From Mesorhizobium loti (GTDB taxonomy: Bacteria; Pseudomonadota; Alphaproteobacteria; Rhizobiales; Rhizobiaceae), in the NCBI RefSeq assembly GCF_013170705.1, contig NZ_CP033334.1:4069501-4133500 (forward strand): DNA of 64,000 nt, in the 5' to 3' direction. The position numbers and the translations under genes are program-made. The notes beneath the pieces are model-generated. The model did not search any database. It had not been told where the DNA came from and saw only the letters and a list, made by a program, of their open reading frames with translations. Each line of letters starts with the position of its first letter. Positions within the stretch are counted from its first letter, which is position 1. This document shows positions 8,784 to 18,757 of this stretch, piece by piece.

Positions 8784-10258
8784 TGGCCAAGGCGATCATG
8801 CTGCAAGGGACGGGTTCGGATGTCGGCAAGACGGTGCTGGTCGCCGGCCTGTGCCGCGCCGCGAAAAAGCGCGGGCTGAAGGTGCGGCCGTTCAAGCCGC
8901 AGAACATGTCGAACAACGCCGCCGTCGCCGACATTCCCGGCGACAACAGCAAAAGCGGCGGCGAGATCGGCCGCGCGCAATGGCTGCAGGCAATCGCTTG
9001 CGGCGTCGCGCCGTCGGTCCACATGAACCCGGTGCTGCTCAAGCCGCAGACCGATATCGGCGCGCAAGTCATCGTGCAGGGAAAAGTGTTCGGCGAGGCG
9101 CGGGCCCGCGACTACCAGGCGCTGAAGGGCCGGCTGATGGATGCGGTGCTGGACTCCTGGGCCAAGGTCGGCGAGGGCGCTGATCTCGTCATCGTCGAGG
9201 GCGCCGGCTCGCCGGCGGAAATCAATCTAAGAAGCCGCGACATCGCCAATATGGGTTTTGCCACGCGTGCCGATGTGCCGGTGGTGCTGGTCGGCGACAT
9301 CGATCGCGGCGGCGTCATCGCCTCGGTAGCCGGCACGCATCTGATCCTGCCGGAAGAGGACCGGCGCATGATCGTCGGTTACCTCATCAACAAGTTCCGT
9401 GGCGATGTCTCGCTGTTCGATGACGGCATCAACGCAATCGACAGTTTTACGGGGTGGCGCTGCTTTGGCGTCGTGCCGTGGCTGAAGGCGGCGGCGCGGC
9501 TGCCTTCAGAGGATTCGGTGGTGCTGGAGCGGCTGGCATCCGGCGAGACGCGTGCGTTGAAAGTGGCTGTGCCGATGCTTGGCCGCATCGCCAATTTCGA
9601 CGATCTCGATCCGCTCAAAGCCGAACCGCAGGTCGAAGTGGTGTTCGTACCCCCGGGCAAGCCGTTGCCGGGGGACGCCGGACTGGTGGTCATTCCCGGC
9701 TCCAAGTCGACGATCGGCGATCTCCTAAAATTCCGCGAGAACGGTTGGGACAGAGACCTTGCCGCGCACCGCAAGCGTGGCGGCCATATTGTCGGCATCT
9801 GCGGCGGCTTCCAGATGCTTGGGCGTGTGGTGCGCGATCCCGACGGGATCGAAGGCAGCGTCACCGAGGCCGAGGCGCTTGGCCTGCTCGATATCGAAAC
9901 GGTGATGGAGCCGGAGAAAACCGTGCGCAATGTCAGTGCGCGCTCGGTCCAGTTCGACCTGCCACTCGAAGGCTACGAAATCCATCTCGGCCGTACCACC
10001 GGCCCGGATACGCTGCGGCCGTCGGCGGTCATCAATGGCGTCGAGGATGGCGCGATCTCGGCCGATGGCAAGGTGATCGGCACCTATATGCATGGCCTGT
10101 TCGGCGCCGATGCCTTTCGCGGGAAATTCCTGGAAAGCCTCGGCATCAGGGGCGGTGGCATCGACTACCGAGCCGAAGTCGAGCGGGCGCTGGACGAGGT
10201 CGCTGCCGAATTGGAAACCCATCTCGACTGTGACGCGATTTTCGGGCTGGCTCGGTAG
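8783..10258 (+). CDS. cobQ: Cobyric acid synthase
   Basis: A 491-residue glutamine-dependent amidotransferase that adds four amide groups in adenosylcobyric acid synthesis (cobalamin pathway). The N-terminal synthetase domain starts with the P-loop-like MLQGTGSDVGKT and holds KPQNMSNNA. The C-terminal triad-type glutaminase domain has VIPGSKSTIGDL, the nucleophile cysteine in IVGICGGFQMLG (about 333) and histidine in GTYMHGLFG. Length is normal. The ATG overlaps the stop of the cupin gene (TGATG). No other cobalamin gene is nearby. Confidence 0.95.
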   Translation: MAKAIMLQGTGSDVGKTVLVAGLCRAAKKRGLKVRPFKPQNMSNNAAVADIPGDNSKSGGEIGRAQWLQAIACGVAPSVHMNPVLLKPQTDIGAQVIVQGKVFGEARARDYQALKGRLMDAVLDSWAKVGEGADLVIVEGAGSPAEINLRSRDIANMGFATRADVPVVLVGDIDRGGVIASVAGTHLILPEEDRRMIVGYLINKFRGDVSLFDDGINAIDSFTGWRCFGVVPWLKAAARLPSEDSVVLERLASGETRALKVAVPMLGRIANFDDLDPLKAEPQVEVVFVPPGKPLPGDAGLVVIPGSKSTIGDLLKFRENGWDRDLAAHRKRGGHIVGICGGFQMLGRVVRDPDGIEGSVTEAEALGLLDIETVMEPEKTVRNVSARSVQFDLPLEGYEIHLGRTTGPDTLRPSAVINGVEDGAISADGKVIGTYMHGLFGADAFRGKFLESLGIRGGGIDYRAEVERALDEVAAELETHLDCDAIFGLAR

Positions 10259-10306
10259 GGGCCTGTTGGCGAACCACCTTGCCAATTAGCGTAAACGCCC
10301 CCGCGT

Positions 10307-10363
10307 CGTCATCCTCGGGCGGAGCGAGGAGCGTAGCGACGCAGTGCAGACCCGAGGATGACG
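10307..10363. repeat. Intergenic palindromic repeat
   Basis: The arms CGTCATCCTCGGG (10307-10319) and CCCGAGGATGACG (10351-10363) are perfect inverted repeats around a GC-rich centre (GGAGCGAGGAGCGTAGCG). The same theme returns at 16921-17139, so it is a dispersed element. Between convergent cobQ and the VOC gene it may also end transcription. Confidence 0.8.
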
Positions 10364-10410
10364 AAGGTGGGGGCGCTCCCGGCCAATCTCGAACTCGCAG
10401 CGCGATCAGC

Positions 10411-10830
10411 TCAGCCCTTATCCCCCGCCTTCGGCCAGTAGGTGCCGAACGACCAGACGCTGCCTTCCGGATCGCGGCAGATGAATTCGCGGCTGCCATA
10501 GTCGCGGTCCGTCAACTCCTGGATGATCGTTGCGCCGGCCTTCTTCGCCTTGGCATACGCGGCGTCGGCATCGTCGACGGCGATATAGATCGATTTGCCG
10601 CCGCCGGTGCCGGGTTCGCCGACCATCTTGCCGTAGTCGTCGTCGCGCGCGCTGCCCAGCATGATCATCGAGGCGCCGAAGACCAGTTCGGCATGGTGTA
10701 CGACATCGCCTTCGCCATAGCGGGCGCGGACGCTGAAGCCGAAGGCTTCGCAGAGCCAGTCGATCATTTTCGCCGCGTTCTTGTAGCGCAGGGCAGGGTA
10801 CAGGCGCGGGGCTTCGTTGCTGGTGGCCAT
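10411..10830 (-). CDS. VOC family (glyoxalase/bleomycin-resistance-like) protein
   Basis: A 139-residue protein with the paired beta-alpha-beta-beta-beta halves of the vicinal oxygen chelate fold. Visible parts are YPALRYKNAAKMIDWLCEAFGF at the start and DRDYGSREFICRDPEGSVWSFGTYWP at the end. It resembles PhnB/Glo-EDI-like proteins with no fixed substrate. GGAG lies seven bases before the ATG. The AraC regulator gene lies upstream on the same strand, so the regulator may control it. Confidence 0.8.
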   Translation of the reverse strand: MATSNEAPRLYPALRYKNAAKMIDWLCEAFGFSVRARYGEGDVVHHAELVFGASMIMLGSARDDDYGKMVGEPGTGGGKSIYIAVDDADAAYAKAKKAGATIIQELTDRDYGSREFICRDPEGSVWSFGTYWPKAGDKG

Positions 10831-10871
10831 ATCGATCTCCTTCAACGGGGTTGGTCGATGAATCTTGTTCG

Positions 10872-10917
10872 TGCATGTCGTCGCCCAAGACCGCTGCGCA
10901 CTTTTGGGCGACATGCA
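10872..10917. repeat. RIME-like intergenic palindrome
   Basis: TGCATGTCG-tcg-CCCA pairs with TGGGCGACATGCA around an ACCGCTGCGCAC centre. This is typical of the interspersed palindromic elements of rhizobia (RIME-like; the name is from memory). It sits between the AraC gene and the VOC gene. Confidence 0.6.
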
Positions 10918-10957
10918 TCAATCTGGGTGAAGGCCGTTCCCGCGTCTTGAAGAAATG

Positions 10958-11788
10958 TTACCTGACCGGAAGTGCCGTCGGCGTGTCGCCGGCAAGGTCG
11001 CGGAATTCGCGCACCAGATGCGCCTGGTCGGCATAGCCGCAATCGGCGGCGATGTCGGCCCAATCGGCGGCCTGCCGCCGCGACAGGCCGAGCGCCCGGT
11101 TGAAACGAACGATACGCGACAATGTCTTTGGGCCGACGCCGATCGCATTGGAAAAGCCGCCGGCGAGATGCTTTCGGCTCCAGCCCAGTTTTTCGGCAAT
11201 GGAGGAAATGCGGGCCCGACCGCCTGATGCGATGATGCGGTCATAGGCCCAGGCGATTTCGAGCGGCGTTTCGGCGGCGCCGGCAAGACGGGCGGTGACG
11301 AAGGCTTCGGCGAGGTCGAAACGTGACGCCCAGTCTGGCGCGTTGCCGAGCCGTTCGCGCAGCGCCCGGCCCTCGGCGCCCAGCACGTCGTCGAGGACGA
11401 CCATGCTGTCGGTCAGTTCGCTCATCGGCAGGCCGAAGAAACGCCGCGCGCCAAGCGGCGTGAAGTTGACTTGCACGCAGCAGGCGGCACCGAAGGATTC
11501 GATCATCACCGGTCCGGCGAAGAGGCCGGCGGCGAAACTGGCGATGCGGTCATTGTCGCCGGGCGCCTTGCCGAGGCCGATGGCGAAGGGTTCGGCGAAG
11601 CTGATCACCAGCGGCACGGTGAGCGAAGCGTATTCGACATTACGGAAATGGCCGGGTGCCGTTTCGCGGTAGCCGCAGATTTCGGTGACGATCCCATCAA
11701 GCACTGGATCGGGAAGGCGCCGGCGCATCTCGAAGCGCCCTGCGATGGAGCGGTCCTGTTCCTTGCGGAGCTGCATCTCGATCGGCAT
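10958..11788 (-). CDS. AraC family transcriptional regulator
   Basis: A 276-residue protein. The C-terminal 100 residues form the two helix-turn-helix units of AraC/XylS proteins: first ISSIAEKLGWSRKHLAGGFS, then WADIAADCGYADQAHLVREF followed by RDLAGDTP. The N-terminal part (about 1-170) is an unassigned sensor domain. It is likely to control the VOC gene just downstream. The ATG at 11788 is chosen because it starts a plausible N-terminus (MPIEMQLRKEQ) with GAAGGA upstream. Confidence 0.85.
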   Translation of the reverse strand: MPIEMQLRKEQDRSIAGRFEMRRRLPDPVLDGIVTEICGYRETAPGHFRNVEYASLTVPLVISFAEPFAIGLGKAPGDNDRIASFAAGLFAGPVMIESFGAACCVQVNFTPLGARRFFGLPMSELTDSMVVLDDVLGAEGRALRERLGNAPDWASRFDLAEAFVTARLAGAAETPLEIAWAYDRIIASGGRARISSIAEKLGWSRKHLAGGFSNAIGVGPKTLSRIVRFNRALGLSRRQAADWADIAADCGYADQAHLVREFRDLAGDTPTALPVR

Positions 11789-11834
11789 CGGCCATCCTTC
11801 TGCTCGGGAATCTAGCAGACCGAAGGTCAGAATC

Positions 11835-11862
11835 AAAAGCGCCCGGCTTTTGGCCGGGCGCT
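11835..11862 (-). terminator. Intrinsic terminator of the small membrane gene
   Basis: On the minus strand AGCGCCCGGC and GCCGGGCGCT form a perfect 10-bp stem with a 5-base loop, followed by TTTTGATT. It lies 27 bases after the stop of the 56-residue membrane protein gene. Confidence 0.8.
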
Positions 11863-11888
11863 CTCCGTCCCCACTTCAAGGGGACTTG

Positions 11889-12059
11889 TCAGGCGCCGCG
11901 CATCAGGCAGCCGGCGGCGAGCACGATGTAGGCAATCAGAATGATCCACACCGATGCGAGCGGGATAAAGGCGAGAACGCCAAGGGCGGCGAGAATGCCG
12001 ATGATGGCAATGACGAGAGAAATGATGAAAACAATCTGGGTAGGCGCGCTGAGATTCAT
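11889..12059 (-). CDS. Small two-helix membrane protein
   Basis: A 56-residue protein made almost wholly of two hydrophobic segments, IVFIISLVIAIIGILAALGVLAF and WIILIAYIVLAAGCLM. Function is unknown. GGAGGAG lies eight bases before the ATG, and a clear intrinsic terminator follows, so it is a real gene in spite of its size. It lies after the TauE/SafE gene on the same strand with a 52-base gap. Confidence 0.7.
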   Translation of the reverse strand: MNLSAPTQIVFIISLVIAIIGILAALGVLAFIPLASVWIILIAYIVLAAGCLMRGA

Positions 12060-12111
12060 GTCCGGGCTCCTCCAACATGATTCGAACAACGGCATGGTAA
12101 CAGGCGCGTGA

Positions 12112-12897
12112 TCACACACCAATCATGACGCGCAGCGGGTTGGCCGGGTCGGCCAGCAGTTTCACCGCCAGCGCCAGGCAGACGACCACCAGCAGCGGCT
12201 TGATCAATCTGGCGCCGATGCGCATGGCGAGGCTCGCACCGACGCGGGCGCCGAGGAACTGGGCAACGCCCATCATCAGCCCGATCTTCCAGGAGATGAC
12301 GCCGACAGCAGCGAAGACGATGAAGCCGCCGATATTGGAGGCGAAGTTGAGCAGCTTGGTATGCGCCGTCGCCTTGAGCACGCCGTAGCCGGCAAGAGCG
12401 ACGAAGGCCAGCATGTAGAAGGAACCGGCGCCGGGGCCGAACAGGCCGTCATAGAAGCCGATTGCCGGCACCAGGGTCAGTCCGAACAGGAACGGCGACA
12501 GGCGCTCGGCCCGGTCGACATCGTTCATATTGGGCTTGAGCGCGAAATAGAGTGCGATGGCGATCAGCACCAGCGGCAACAGGGCGCGCAACAGGTCGCC
12601 CGGAACAATGGTGGCCAGCAAGGCGCCAACGACACCCCCAGCGACCGCCAGCAGGGCCGACGGCAATTGTCGGCGCAGGTCGACATGACCCTTTGAGGCA
12701 TAGTGGATCGTCGCCGATCCGGAGCCGAACATGCCTTGCAACTTATTGGTCCCAAGCGCTTCGACCGGCGAGAGCCCGGCAAGCAGCAGTGCGGGGATGG
12801 TGATCAGTCCGCCGCCACCGGCAATCGAGTCCACAAAGCCCGCCGCAAAGGCGGCCAAGGCGAGCATGGCGACAGTCTGGGTGGTGAGGTCGATCAT
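12112..12897 (-). CDS. TauE/SafE (TSUP) family sulfite/anion exporter
   Basis: A 261-residue membrane protein of the TSUP family with about eight transmembrane helices. Signature parts are FAAGFVDSIAGGGGLITIPALL near the N-terminus and GFYDGLFGPGAGSF in the second half; the two glycine-rich loops are the family repeat. Members move sulfite, sulfoacetate or other sulfur anions; the substrate here is not known. The frame is open upstream, but the ATG at 12897 gives the family's usual N-terminus. Confidence 0.87.
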   Translation of the reverse strand: MIDLTTQTVAMLALAAFAAGFVDSIAGGGGLITIPALLLAGLSPVEALGTNKLQGMFGSGSATIHYASKGHVDLRRQLPSALLAVAGGVVGALLATIVPGDLLRALLPLVLIAIALYFALKPNMNDVDRAERLSPFLFGLTLVPAIGFYDGLFGPGAGSFYMLAFVALAGYGVLKATAHTKLLNFASNIGGFIVFAAVGVISWKIGLMMGVAQFLGARVGASLAMRIGARLIKPLLVVVCLALAVKLLADPANPLRVMIGV

Positions 12898-13018
12898 CTG
12901 ATGTGTGGAGATGTCTGGTAGACTGGAGATAGCGGGGCGTTCGACCACGACGGCCCCGTTTGCGCAAGGCCGATTCCGCGCTAACTCTATTGAAGAGGAA
13001 TCGGAAAAGGACCGCCCC

Positions 13019-13450
13019 ATGGCATTCGCGTTGCTGGACCAGATACGCTCAATCTTCGACGGCGACCCCGGTGTGCGCAAGGTCGCGGACGATCCGGTGC
13101 TGTCGGCCGAACTTCTGATGCTTTTCCGCATGATCCTGGCCGACGGAACGGTCAGCGAGAGCGAGATGGTTGCCTTCCGCCGCATCTGCAAGGATGCCTT
13201 CGGCATCCAGGAAACCAGCATCGACGCCGTCATCGAATATCTCAACGAGTTCGGCTACGAGACCAACGGCTCGCAAGCGATGGCGCTGTTTCGCGATCTC
13301 GACGTCGAACGGCGCAAGCAATTGGCCCGGCACATGGCGGAAATCGCCAAGGCGGATTCGCAACTGGCCGAGAGCGAGGTGCGCCTCTTGCGCCGCACGC
13401 TCGACCTGCTCGACATCAGCCCGGTCGATGTGGTGAAGCCGGAAGAATAG
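13019..13450 (+). CDS. TerB-like protein
   Basis: A 143-residue, all-helical acidic protein. It resembles the TerB tellurite-resistance domain, with LMLFRMILADGTVSESEM near residue 35-52 and MAEIAKADSQLAESEV near 108-123. These two acidic loop repeats suggest metal binding. TerB domain proteins are linked to stress responses at the membrane, but no other ter gene is present. GGAAAAGGA precedes the ATG. It is divergent from the TauE/SafE gene. Confidence 0.78.
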   Translation: MAFALLDQIRSIFDGDPGVRKVADDPVLSAELLMLFRMILADGTVSESEMVAFRRICKDAFGIQETSIDAVIEYLNEFGYETNGSQAMALFRDLDVERRKQLARHMAEIAKADSQLAESEVRLLRRTLDLLDISPVDVVKPEE

Positions 13451-13465
13451 GGGCTGTCATCCCGC

Positions 13466-15088
13466 TCACCCTTGCTCCTGCATCTTCCGAGCGATCGCTC
13501 GGTGTAAATCGGGGGCCGCGGTAACCAATGCCCTGGCGGCCTCGGACTGCGGATGGTCCAGCACCTCGTGCGTCTTGCCGCGCTCGACGATCTTGCCTTC
13601 ATGCATCACCAGCACCTCGTCGGTGATGGCACGGGCGACGGTCAGGTCATGGGTGATGAAGAGATAGGCGATGCCGAGCTTCTGGTTGAGCTCGGCGAAG
13701 AGATCGAGGATCTGGGCGCGGATCGAGACGTCGAGCGCCGAGACCGGCTCGTCGGCGACGACCAGCTTGGGGCGGGTGATGATGGCGCGGGCAATCGACA
13801 GGCGCTGGCGCTGGCCGCCGGAGAACTCGTGCGGGTACTTCTCCATGTCGCGTTGGTCGAGGCCGACCTCGTGCAGTGCATGCGCCACCATCTCGCGGCG
13901 CTCGGCGCGTGTCGGTTTTTTCTCCAGCACATGCAAGGGTTCCGAGACCAGTTTCTCGACCTTCTGGCGCGGGTCGAAGGAGCCGTAAGGATCCTGGAAG
14001 ACAACCTGCATGTCACGCCGGGCCGGCTTCAAATCGGCCTCGCTCTTGCCGGTGATCGTTTCGCCGCGAAACCGGATCGTGCCTGAACTCGGCCGGTCCA
14101 GTGCCAGGATCATGCGCGCGAGCGTCGACTTGCCGCAACCGGAGCGGCCTACCAGCGCCACCGACTGGCCTGGCGTCATCGACAGCGAGACATCGTCCAC
14201 GGCGCGGATGTCAGGCGCGCGGCGGAACAGCGAGGCGCGGCGGCCGCGATAGTCGCGGGTTACACCTTCCACCTGAAGCAAGGGCTTGCCCTGGCTGGCG
14301 TCATGTCGTCTGGCGCGTGCCGGCACATGCATCGAGGCTTGCGCCAGCTGGCGCGTGTAGGGGTGGAGTTGTTCGGACAGCGTGCGCGCGGTGTCTCCGG
14401 CCTCCATCACCTCGCCGCGGCGCAGGATGGTGATGCGGTCGGCCATCTCGGTCACCACGGCGAGGTCGTGCGAGATCAGCAGCAGGCCCATACGGCTCTC
14501 CGCGACGAGGTCACGCAGAAGGTCCAGGATTTGCGCCTGCAGCACGACGTCGAGCGCCGTCGTCGGCTCGTCGGCGATCAGCAGCTTCGGTTTCAAGGCG
14601 CAGGCGATGGCGATGACGACACGCTGGCGCTGGCCGCCGGACAGTTCGTGCGGATAGCGCGACATCGGGAATTCTGCCGAGGGCAGACCGACCCGGTCGA
14701 GCATTTTGCGCGCCCGCTCTTCGGCTTGCGCGCGCGTCGCCCTGGTGTGCCAGCGTATGCCCTCGGCTACCTGTTCGCCGATGGTCTTGACCGGGTTCAG
14801 CGCCGTCATCGGCTCCTGGAAAACCATGCCGATGTCGTCGCCGCGCAGCGCGCACATCTGGTCCTCGCTTGCCGCGAGGATATCGATGCCGTCGAACGAT
14901 ACGCGCCCGGTGGCGCGCGCTGCATGGGGAAGAAGACGCATCATCGTCAGCGCGGTCATCGATTTGCCGGAGCCGGATTCGCCAACCAGCCCCATGACCT
15001 CGCCGGGCGCGACGGAAAGCTCGATGTCCTTCAGGATCTGGGTGTCGCCGATGGACAACGACAGGTTCTCGATCTCCAGCAGGCTCAT
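13466..15088 (-). CDS. Peptide ABC transporter, fused double ATPase
   Basis: A 540-residue protein with two complete ABC ATPase domains in one chain (DppD-DppF fusion). Domain 1 (about 1-255) has GESGSGKS, LSGGQRQR and LLIADEP. Domain 2 (about 280-530) has GRSGCGKS, FSGGQRQR and LVVADEP. Each is followed by the oligopeptide/dipeptide ABC C-terminal pattern (LHPYTRQL). It powers import through the two permeases encoded upstream. Its ATG overlaps the stop of the DppC-type permease gene. Confidence 0.94.
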   Translation of the reverse strand: MSLLEIENLSLSIGDTQILKDIELSVAPGEVMGLVGESGSGKSMTALTMMRLLPHAARATGRVSFDGIDILAASEDQMCALRGDDIGMVFQEPMTALNPVKTIGEQVAEGIRWHTRATRAQAEERARKMLDRVGLPSAEFPMSRYPHELSGGQRQRVVIAIACALKPKLLIADEPTTALDVVLQAQILDLLRDLVAESRMGLLLISHDLAVVTEMADRITILRRGEVMEAGDTARTLSEQLHPYTRQLAQASMHVPARARRHDASQGKPLLQVEGVTRDYRGRRASLFRRAPDIRAVDDVSLSMTPGQSVALVGRSGCGKSTLARMILALDRPSSGTIRFRGETITGKSEADLKPARRDMQVVFQDPYGSFDPRQKVEKLVSEPLHVLEKKPTRAERREMVAHALHEVGLDQRDMEKYPHEFSGGQRQRLSIARAIITRPKLVVADEPVSALDVSIRAQILDLFAELNQKLGIAYLFITHDLTVARAITDEVLVMHEGKIVERGKTHEVLDHPQSEAARALVTAAPDLHRAIARKMQEQG

Positions 15089-15950
15089 CGCTGCCGCCGT
15101 GATTTCGGGTCGAGAATATCGGCGATGCCGTCGCCCAGAAGATTGAGCCCAAGCACGGTGATGACGATCGCCATGCCGGGGAAGATCGCCATCCAGGGCG
15201 CCACCACCATGCGGGTCTGGGCGTCGAACAGCATGCGGCCCCAACTCGGCATTGGCGGCTGCGCGCCAAGGCCGAGATAGGAAAGCCCGGCCTCGGCCAG
15301 GATACCCAGCGCGAATTGGATGGTGCCCTGGACCAGCAGCAGCGTGGCGATGTTGGGCAGCACATGTTCGACGCTGATCTGCGTGCTGCTCTTGCCCGCG
15401 GCGCGCGCGGCGAGGATGAATTCGCGCGGCCAGATCGCCAGCGCGCCGGCGCGAGCGACACGGGCAAAGACCGGGATGTTGAAGATGCCGATGGCGATGA
15501 TGGCGTTGACCGCGCCCGGCCCGAAGATGGCGGTGATCATGATCGCCGACAGCAGCGCCGGGAAGGCGAAGACCAGATCGTTGACGCGCATCAGCACCTC
15601 GTCGACCAAGCCGCCGCGTGCCGCGGCAAAGGCGCCGAGCGGCACGCCGATACCCATGCCGATGCCGACCGCGACCAGCGCCACGGCGATCGAATTGCGG
15701 GCGCCAACCATGACCATCGACAGGATATCGCGGCCGAAATGGTCGGTGCCGAACCAGTGGCCCAGCGAGGGGCCTTGCGTCTTGTCCGCAATGATCAGCT
15801 TCGTCACGTCGTATGGCGTCCAGACATAGGAGACTAAAGCCATCGCCAGGATCAATACGGTGACGACGAAGCCGGTGACGAAAGCCGTGTTTCGGAACGC
15901 CTTGGCCAGAATGGAGCTGAATGTCTCCTCGGGGATATCGAGGTGCAAGG

Positions 15951-15954
<4 letters not shown>
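15085..15954 (-). CDS. Peptide ABC transporter permease, DppC type
   Basis: A 289-residue inner-membrane permease. It starts with a cytoplasmic tail and a first helix, then HWFGTDHFGRDILSMVMVGAR, typical of DppC/OppC. The EAA loop that contacts the ATPase is AARAAGKSSTQISVEHVLPN. It overlaps both neighbouring genes by four bases, so translation of the operon is tightly coupled. Confidence 0.93.
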
Positions 15955-16898
<944 letters not shown>

Positions 16899-16920
16899 GG
16901 GAGGTCGACGCTACTAGCGT

Positions 16921-17139
16921 CGTCATCCTGGGGTGGAGCAGGAGCGAAGCGATGTCGCGGAGGCCCCAGGATCCATGCTGTGAAAGAGATCGAAGGGCGC
17001 GACGGTGCAAAGCCAGCGTCGCCTCTCTCTACCTTCAAAGCTATCTCCCAGATTCTGCGCCGCGGGGGCGCTCGTAAGTCACGGAATGGATCCTGGGGTC
17101 CACGCAGCCGCTGCGCGCCTGCTTTGCCCCAGGATGACG
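16921..17139. repeat. Composite palindromic element inside the ABC operon
   Basis: Two nested inverted repeats are present. Outer arms: CGTCATCCTGGGG (16921-16933) and CCCCAGGATGACG (17127-17139). Inner arms: CCCCAGGATCCAT (16964-16976) and ATGGATCCTGGGG (17086-17098). The two ends can fold as separate hairpins or as one long cruciform. No ORF or transposase is inside. It shares its arm theme with 10307-10363. Its place between binding-protein and permease genes would let it lower downstream expression. Confidence 0.8.
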
Positions 17140-17153
17140 AAACCGAGAGAGCC

Positions 17154-18632
17154 TCACTCGCTCCACTTCACCTTGGTCAGGTCGTTGGCGGGGATCGGGG
17201 CGTTTTCCCACAAGCCTTGCAGCTTGGCGTCCCAGACCCCGACCTTGGGCAGTTCGTAGAGGAAGCCGACCACGGCATCGTCGGCCAGGATCTTTTGTGC
17301 CTCGGCATACAATTCCTTGCGCTTGGCTTCGTCGGACGTCAGTTCCAGATCGGCAATGACCTTGTTGAAGGCGGGGTTGTCGTAGTTGAAGTAGTAGTCC
17401 TTGCGCGCGTAGATATCGATGTCGTTCGGCTCGGTATGGGACACGATGGTCAGGTCGTAGTCCTTCTTGGTGAACACCTGTTCCAGCCACTGCGCCCACT
17501 CGACGGGGATGATTTCCAGGTTGATGCCGACATCGCGGAGCTGCGAGGCGATGATCTCGCCGCCGAGCCGCGCATAGGTCGTCGGCGGCAGCTTCAACGT
17601 GGCCTTGAAGCCGTTCTCCAGTCCCGCCTCCTTGAGGAGTTCCTTGGCCTTGGCCACGTCGTGCGGATAGCGGCCGGTCAGGTCGACATAATATTTGTTG
17701 GCCGGCGACATATGCGAGCCGATCGGCAGGCCGAGCCCGGCCGAGGCGCCATCGACGATCGCCTTGCGATCGAGCGCGTAGGAGATCGCCTGCCTGACCT
17801 GCAGCTTGTCGAAGGGTGGCTTCTTGTTGTTGATGGACAGGATGGTCTCGCCTTCGGTCGCGCCAACCACCACCTTGAAGCGCGGATCATCCTTGACCTG
17901 GGAAACGCTGTCGGGATCGAAGAAGGGGAAAGCCTGGATGTCTCCGGAAAGCAGAGCCGGCACCGCGGCCGCGGCATCGGGAACGATGCGGAATTCGACC
18001 TTTTCGAGGAAAGCAGGCGTGCCCCAGTAATGATCTGATTTCACCAGGGTGATCGACGAGCCCTTGGCCCAGTTTTGGAATTTGAAGGGGCCGGTGCCAA
18101 CGGGCTTTTCCTTGTTGGTGTCGGCGGATTTCGACGAAACGATCACCGCATCGCCCCAGCCCATATTGTAGAGGAACGAGCCCTGCGGGTGGGTGAGCGT
18201 CACCTTCACGGTGGCGGGGTCGACCACGTCGACCTTGTCGATGGCGGCAAAGAGCTGCTTTTGCGCGTTGACGGAATTTTCCGCGCGGGCACGGTCGAGC
18301 GAGAACTTCACGTCGTCGGCGCTGAAATCGGCGCCGTCGTGGAATTTCACGCCGGCGTGCAGCTTGAAGGTGTAGACCTTGCCGTCATCGGAAATGGTCC
18401 AGCTTTCGGCGAGATCCGGCAGAACCTCGCCATTGGGGCCGATCCGGGTCAGGCCCTCGAACACGTTGGCGTAGGTGACCTCCCGGATTGCCGCGGCCGC
18501 TCCCGCCGTCGGGTCGAGATGCGGTGGTTCAAGCGGAATGCCGATGACAAGATCGGCCCGAGCGGCAAACGCCGAAGTGGCGGTTGCGACCGCCAGCACG
18601 GCAGCGGCCAGAAGGGTCTTCCACAGTTTCAT
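17154..18632 (-). CDS. Peptide ABC transporter substrate-binding protein
   Basis: A 492-residue periplasmic protein of the SBP_bac_5 family. It has a signal peptide, MKLWKTLLAAAVLAVATATSAFA, and family parts such as PHLDPTAGAA, LAESWTISDDGKVYTFKLHAGVKFHDG and PVGTGPFKF. It delivers peptides or similar solutes to the DppB/DppC permeases. The ATG at 18632 has GGGGAG nine bases upstream and starts the signal peptide properly; a further in-frame ATG at 18647 is less likely. Substrate is not known; the M20 hydrolase upstream hints at peptides or N-acylated amino acids. Confidence 0.93.
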   Translation of the reverse strand: MKLWKTLLAAAVLAVATATSAFAARADLVIGIPLEPPHLDPTAGAAAAIREVTYANVFEGLTRIGPNGEVLPDLAESWTISDDGKVYTFKLHAGVKFHDGADFSADDVKFSLDRARAENSVNAQKQLFAAIDKVDVVDPATVKVTLTHPQGSFLYNMGWGDAVIVSSKSADTNKEKPVGTGPFKFQNWAKGSSITLVKSDHYWGTPAFLEKVEFRIVPDAAAAVPALLSGDIQAFPFFDPDSVSQVKDDPRFKVVVGATEGETILSINNKKPPFDKLQVRQAISYALDRKAIVDGASAGLGLPIGSHMSPANKYYVDLTGRYPHDVAKAKELLKEAGLENGFKATLKLPPTTYARLGGEIIASQLRDVGINLEIIPVEWAQWLEQVFTKKDYDLTIVSHTEPNDIDIYARKDYYFNYDNPAFNKVIADLELTSDEAKRKELYAEAQKILADDAVVGFLYELPKVGVWDAKLQGLWENAPIPANDLTKVKWSE

Positions 18633-18757
18633 CGCTGAACTCCCCATGTGCTCAAATGCTCAAGCCAGCGGATAGAAGCGTGATTTGGCGCGGGAGTAAA
18701 TTGCGTTTCGTGCTGTCGCGTCGCGCCAGGAGAAATGTTTTTTGCGCCGCAGGCCGA

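Noticed and set aside
16921..17139. Insertion sequence
   Set aside because: There is no transposase or target-site duplication visible; only a palindromic element.
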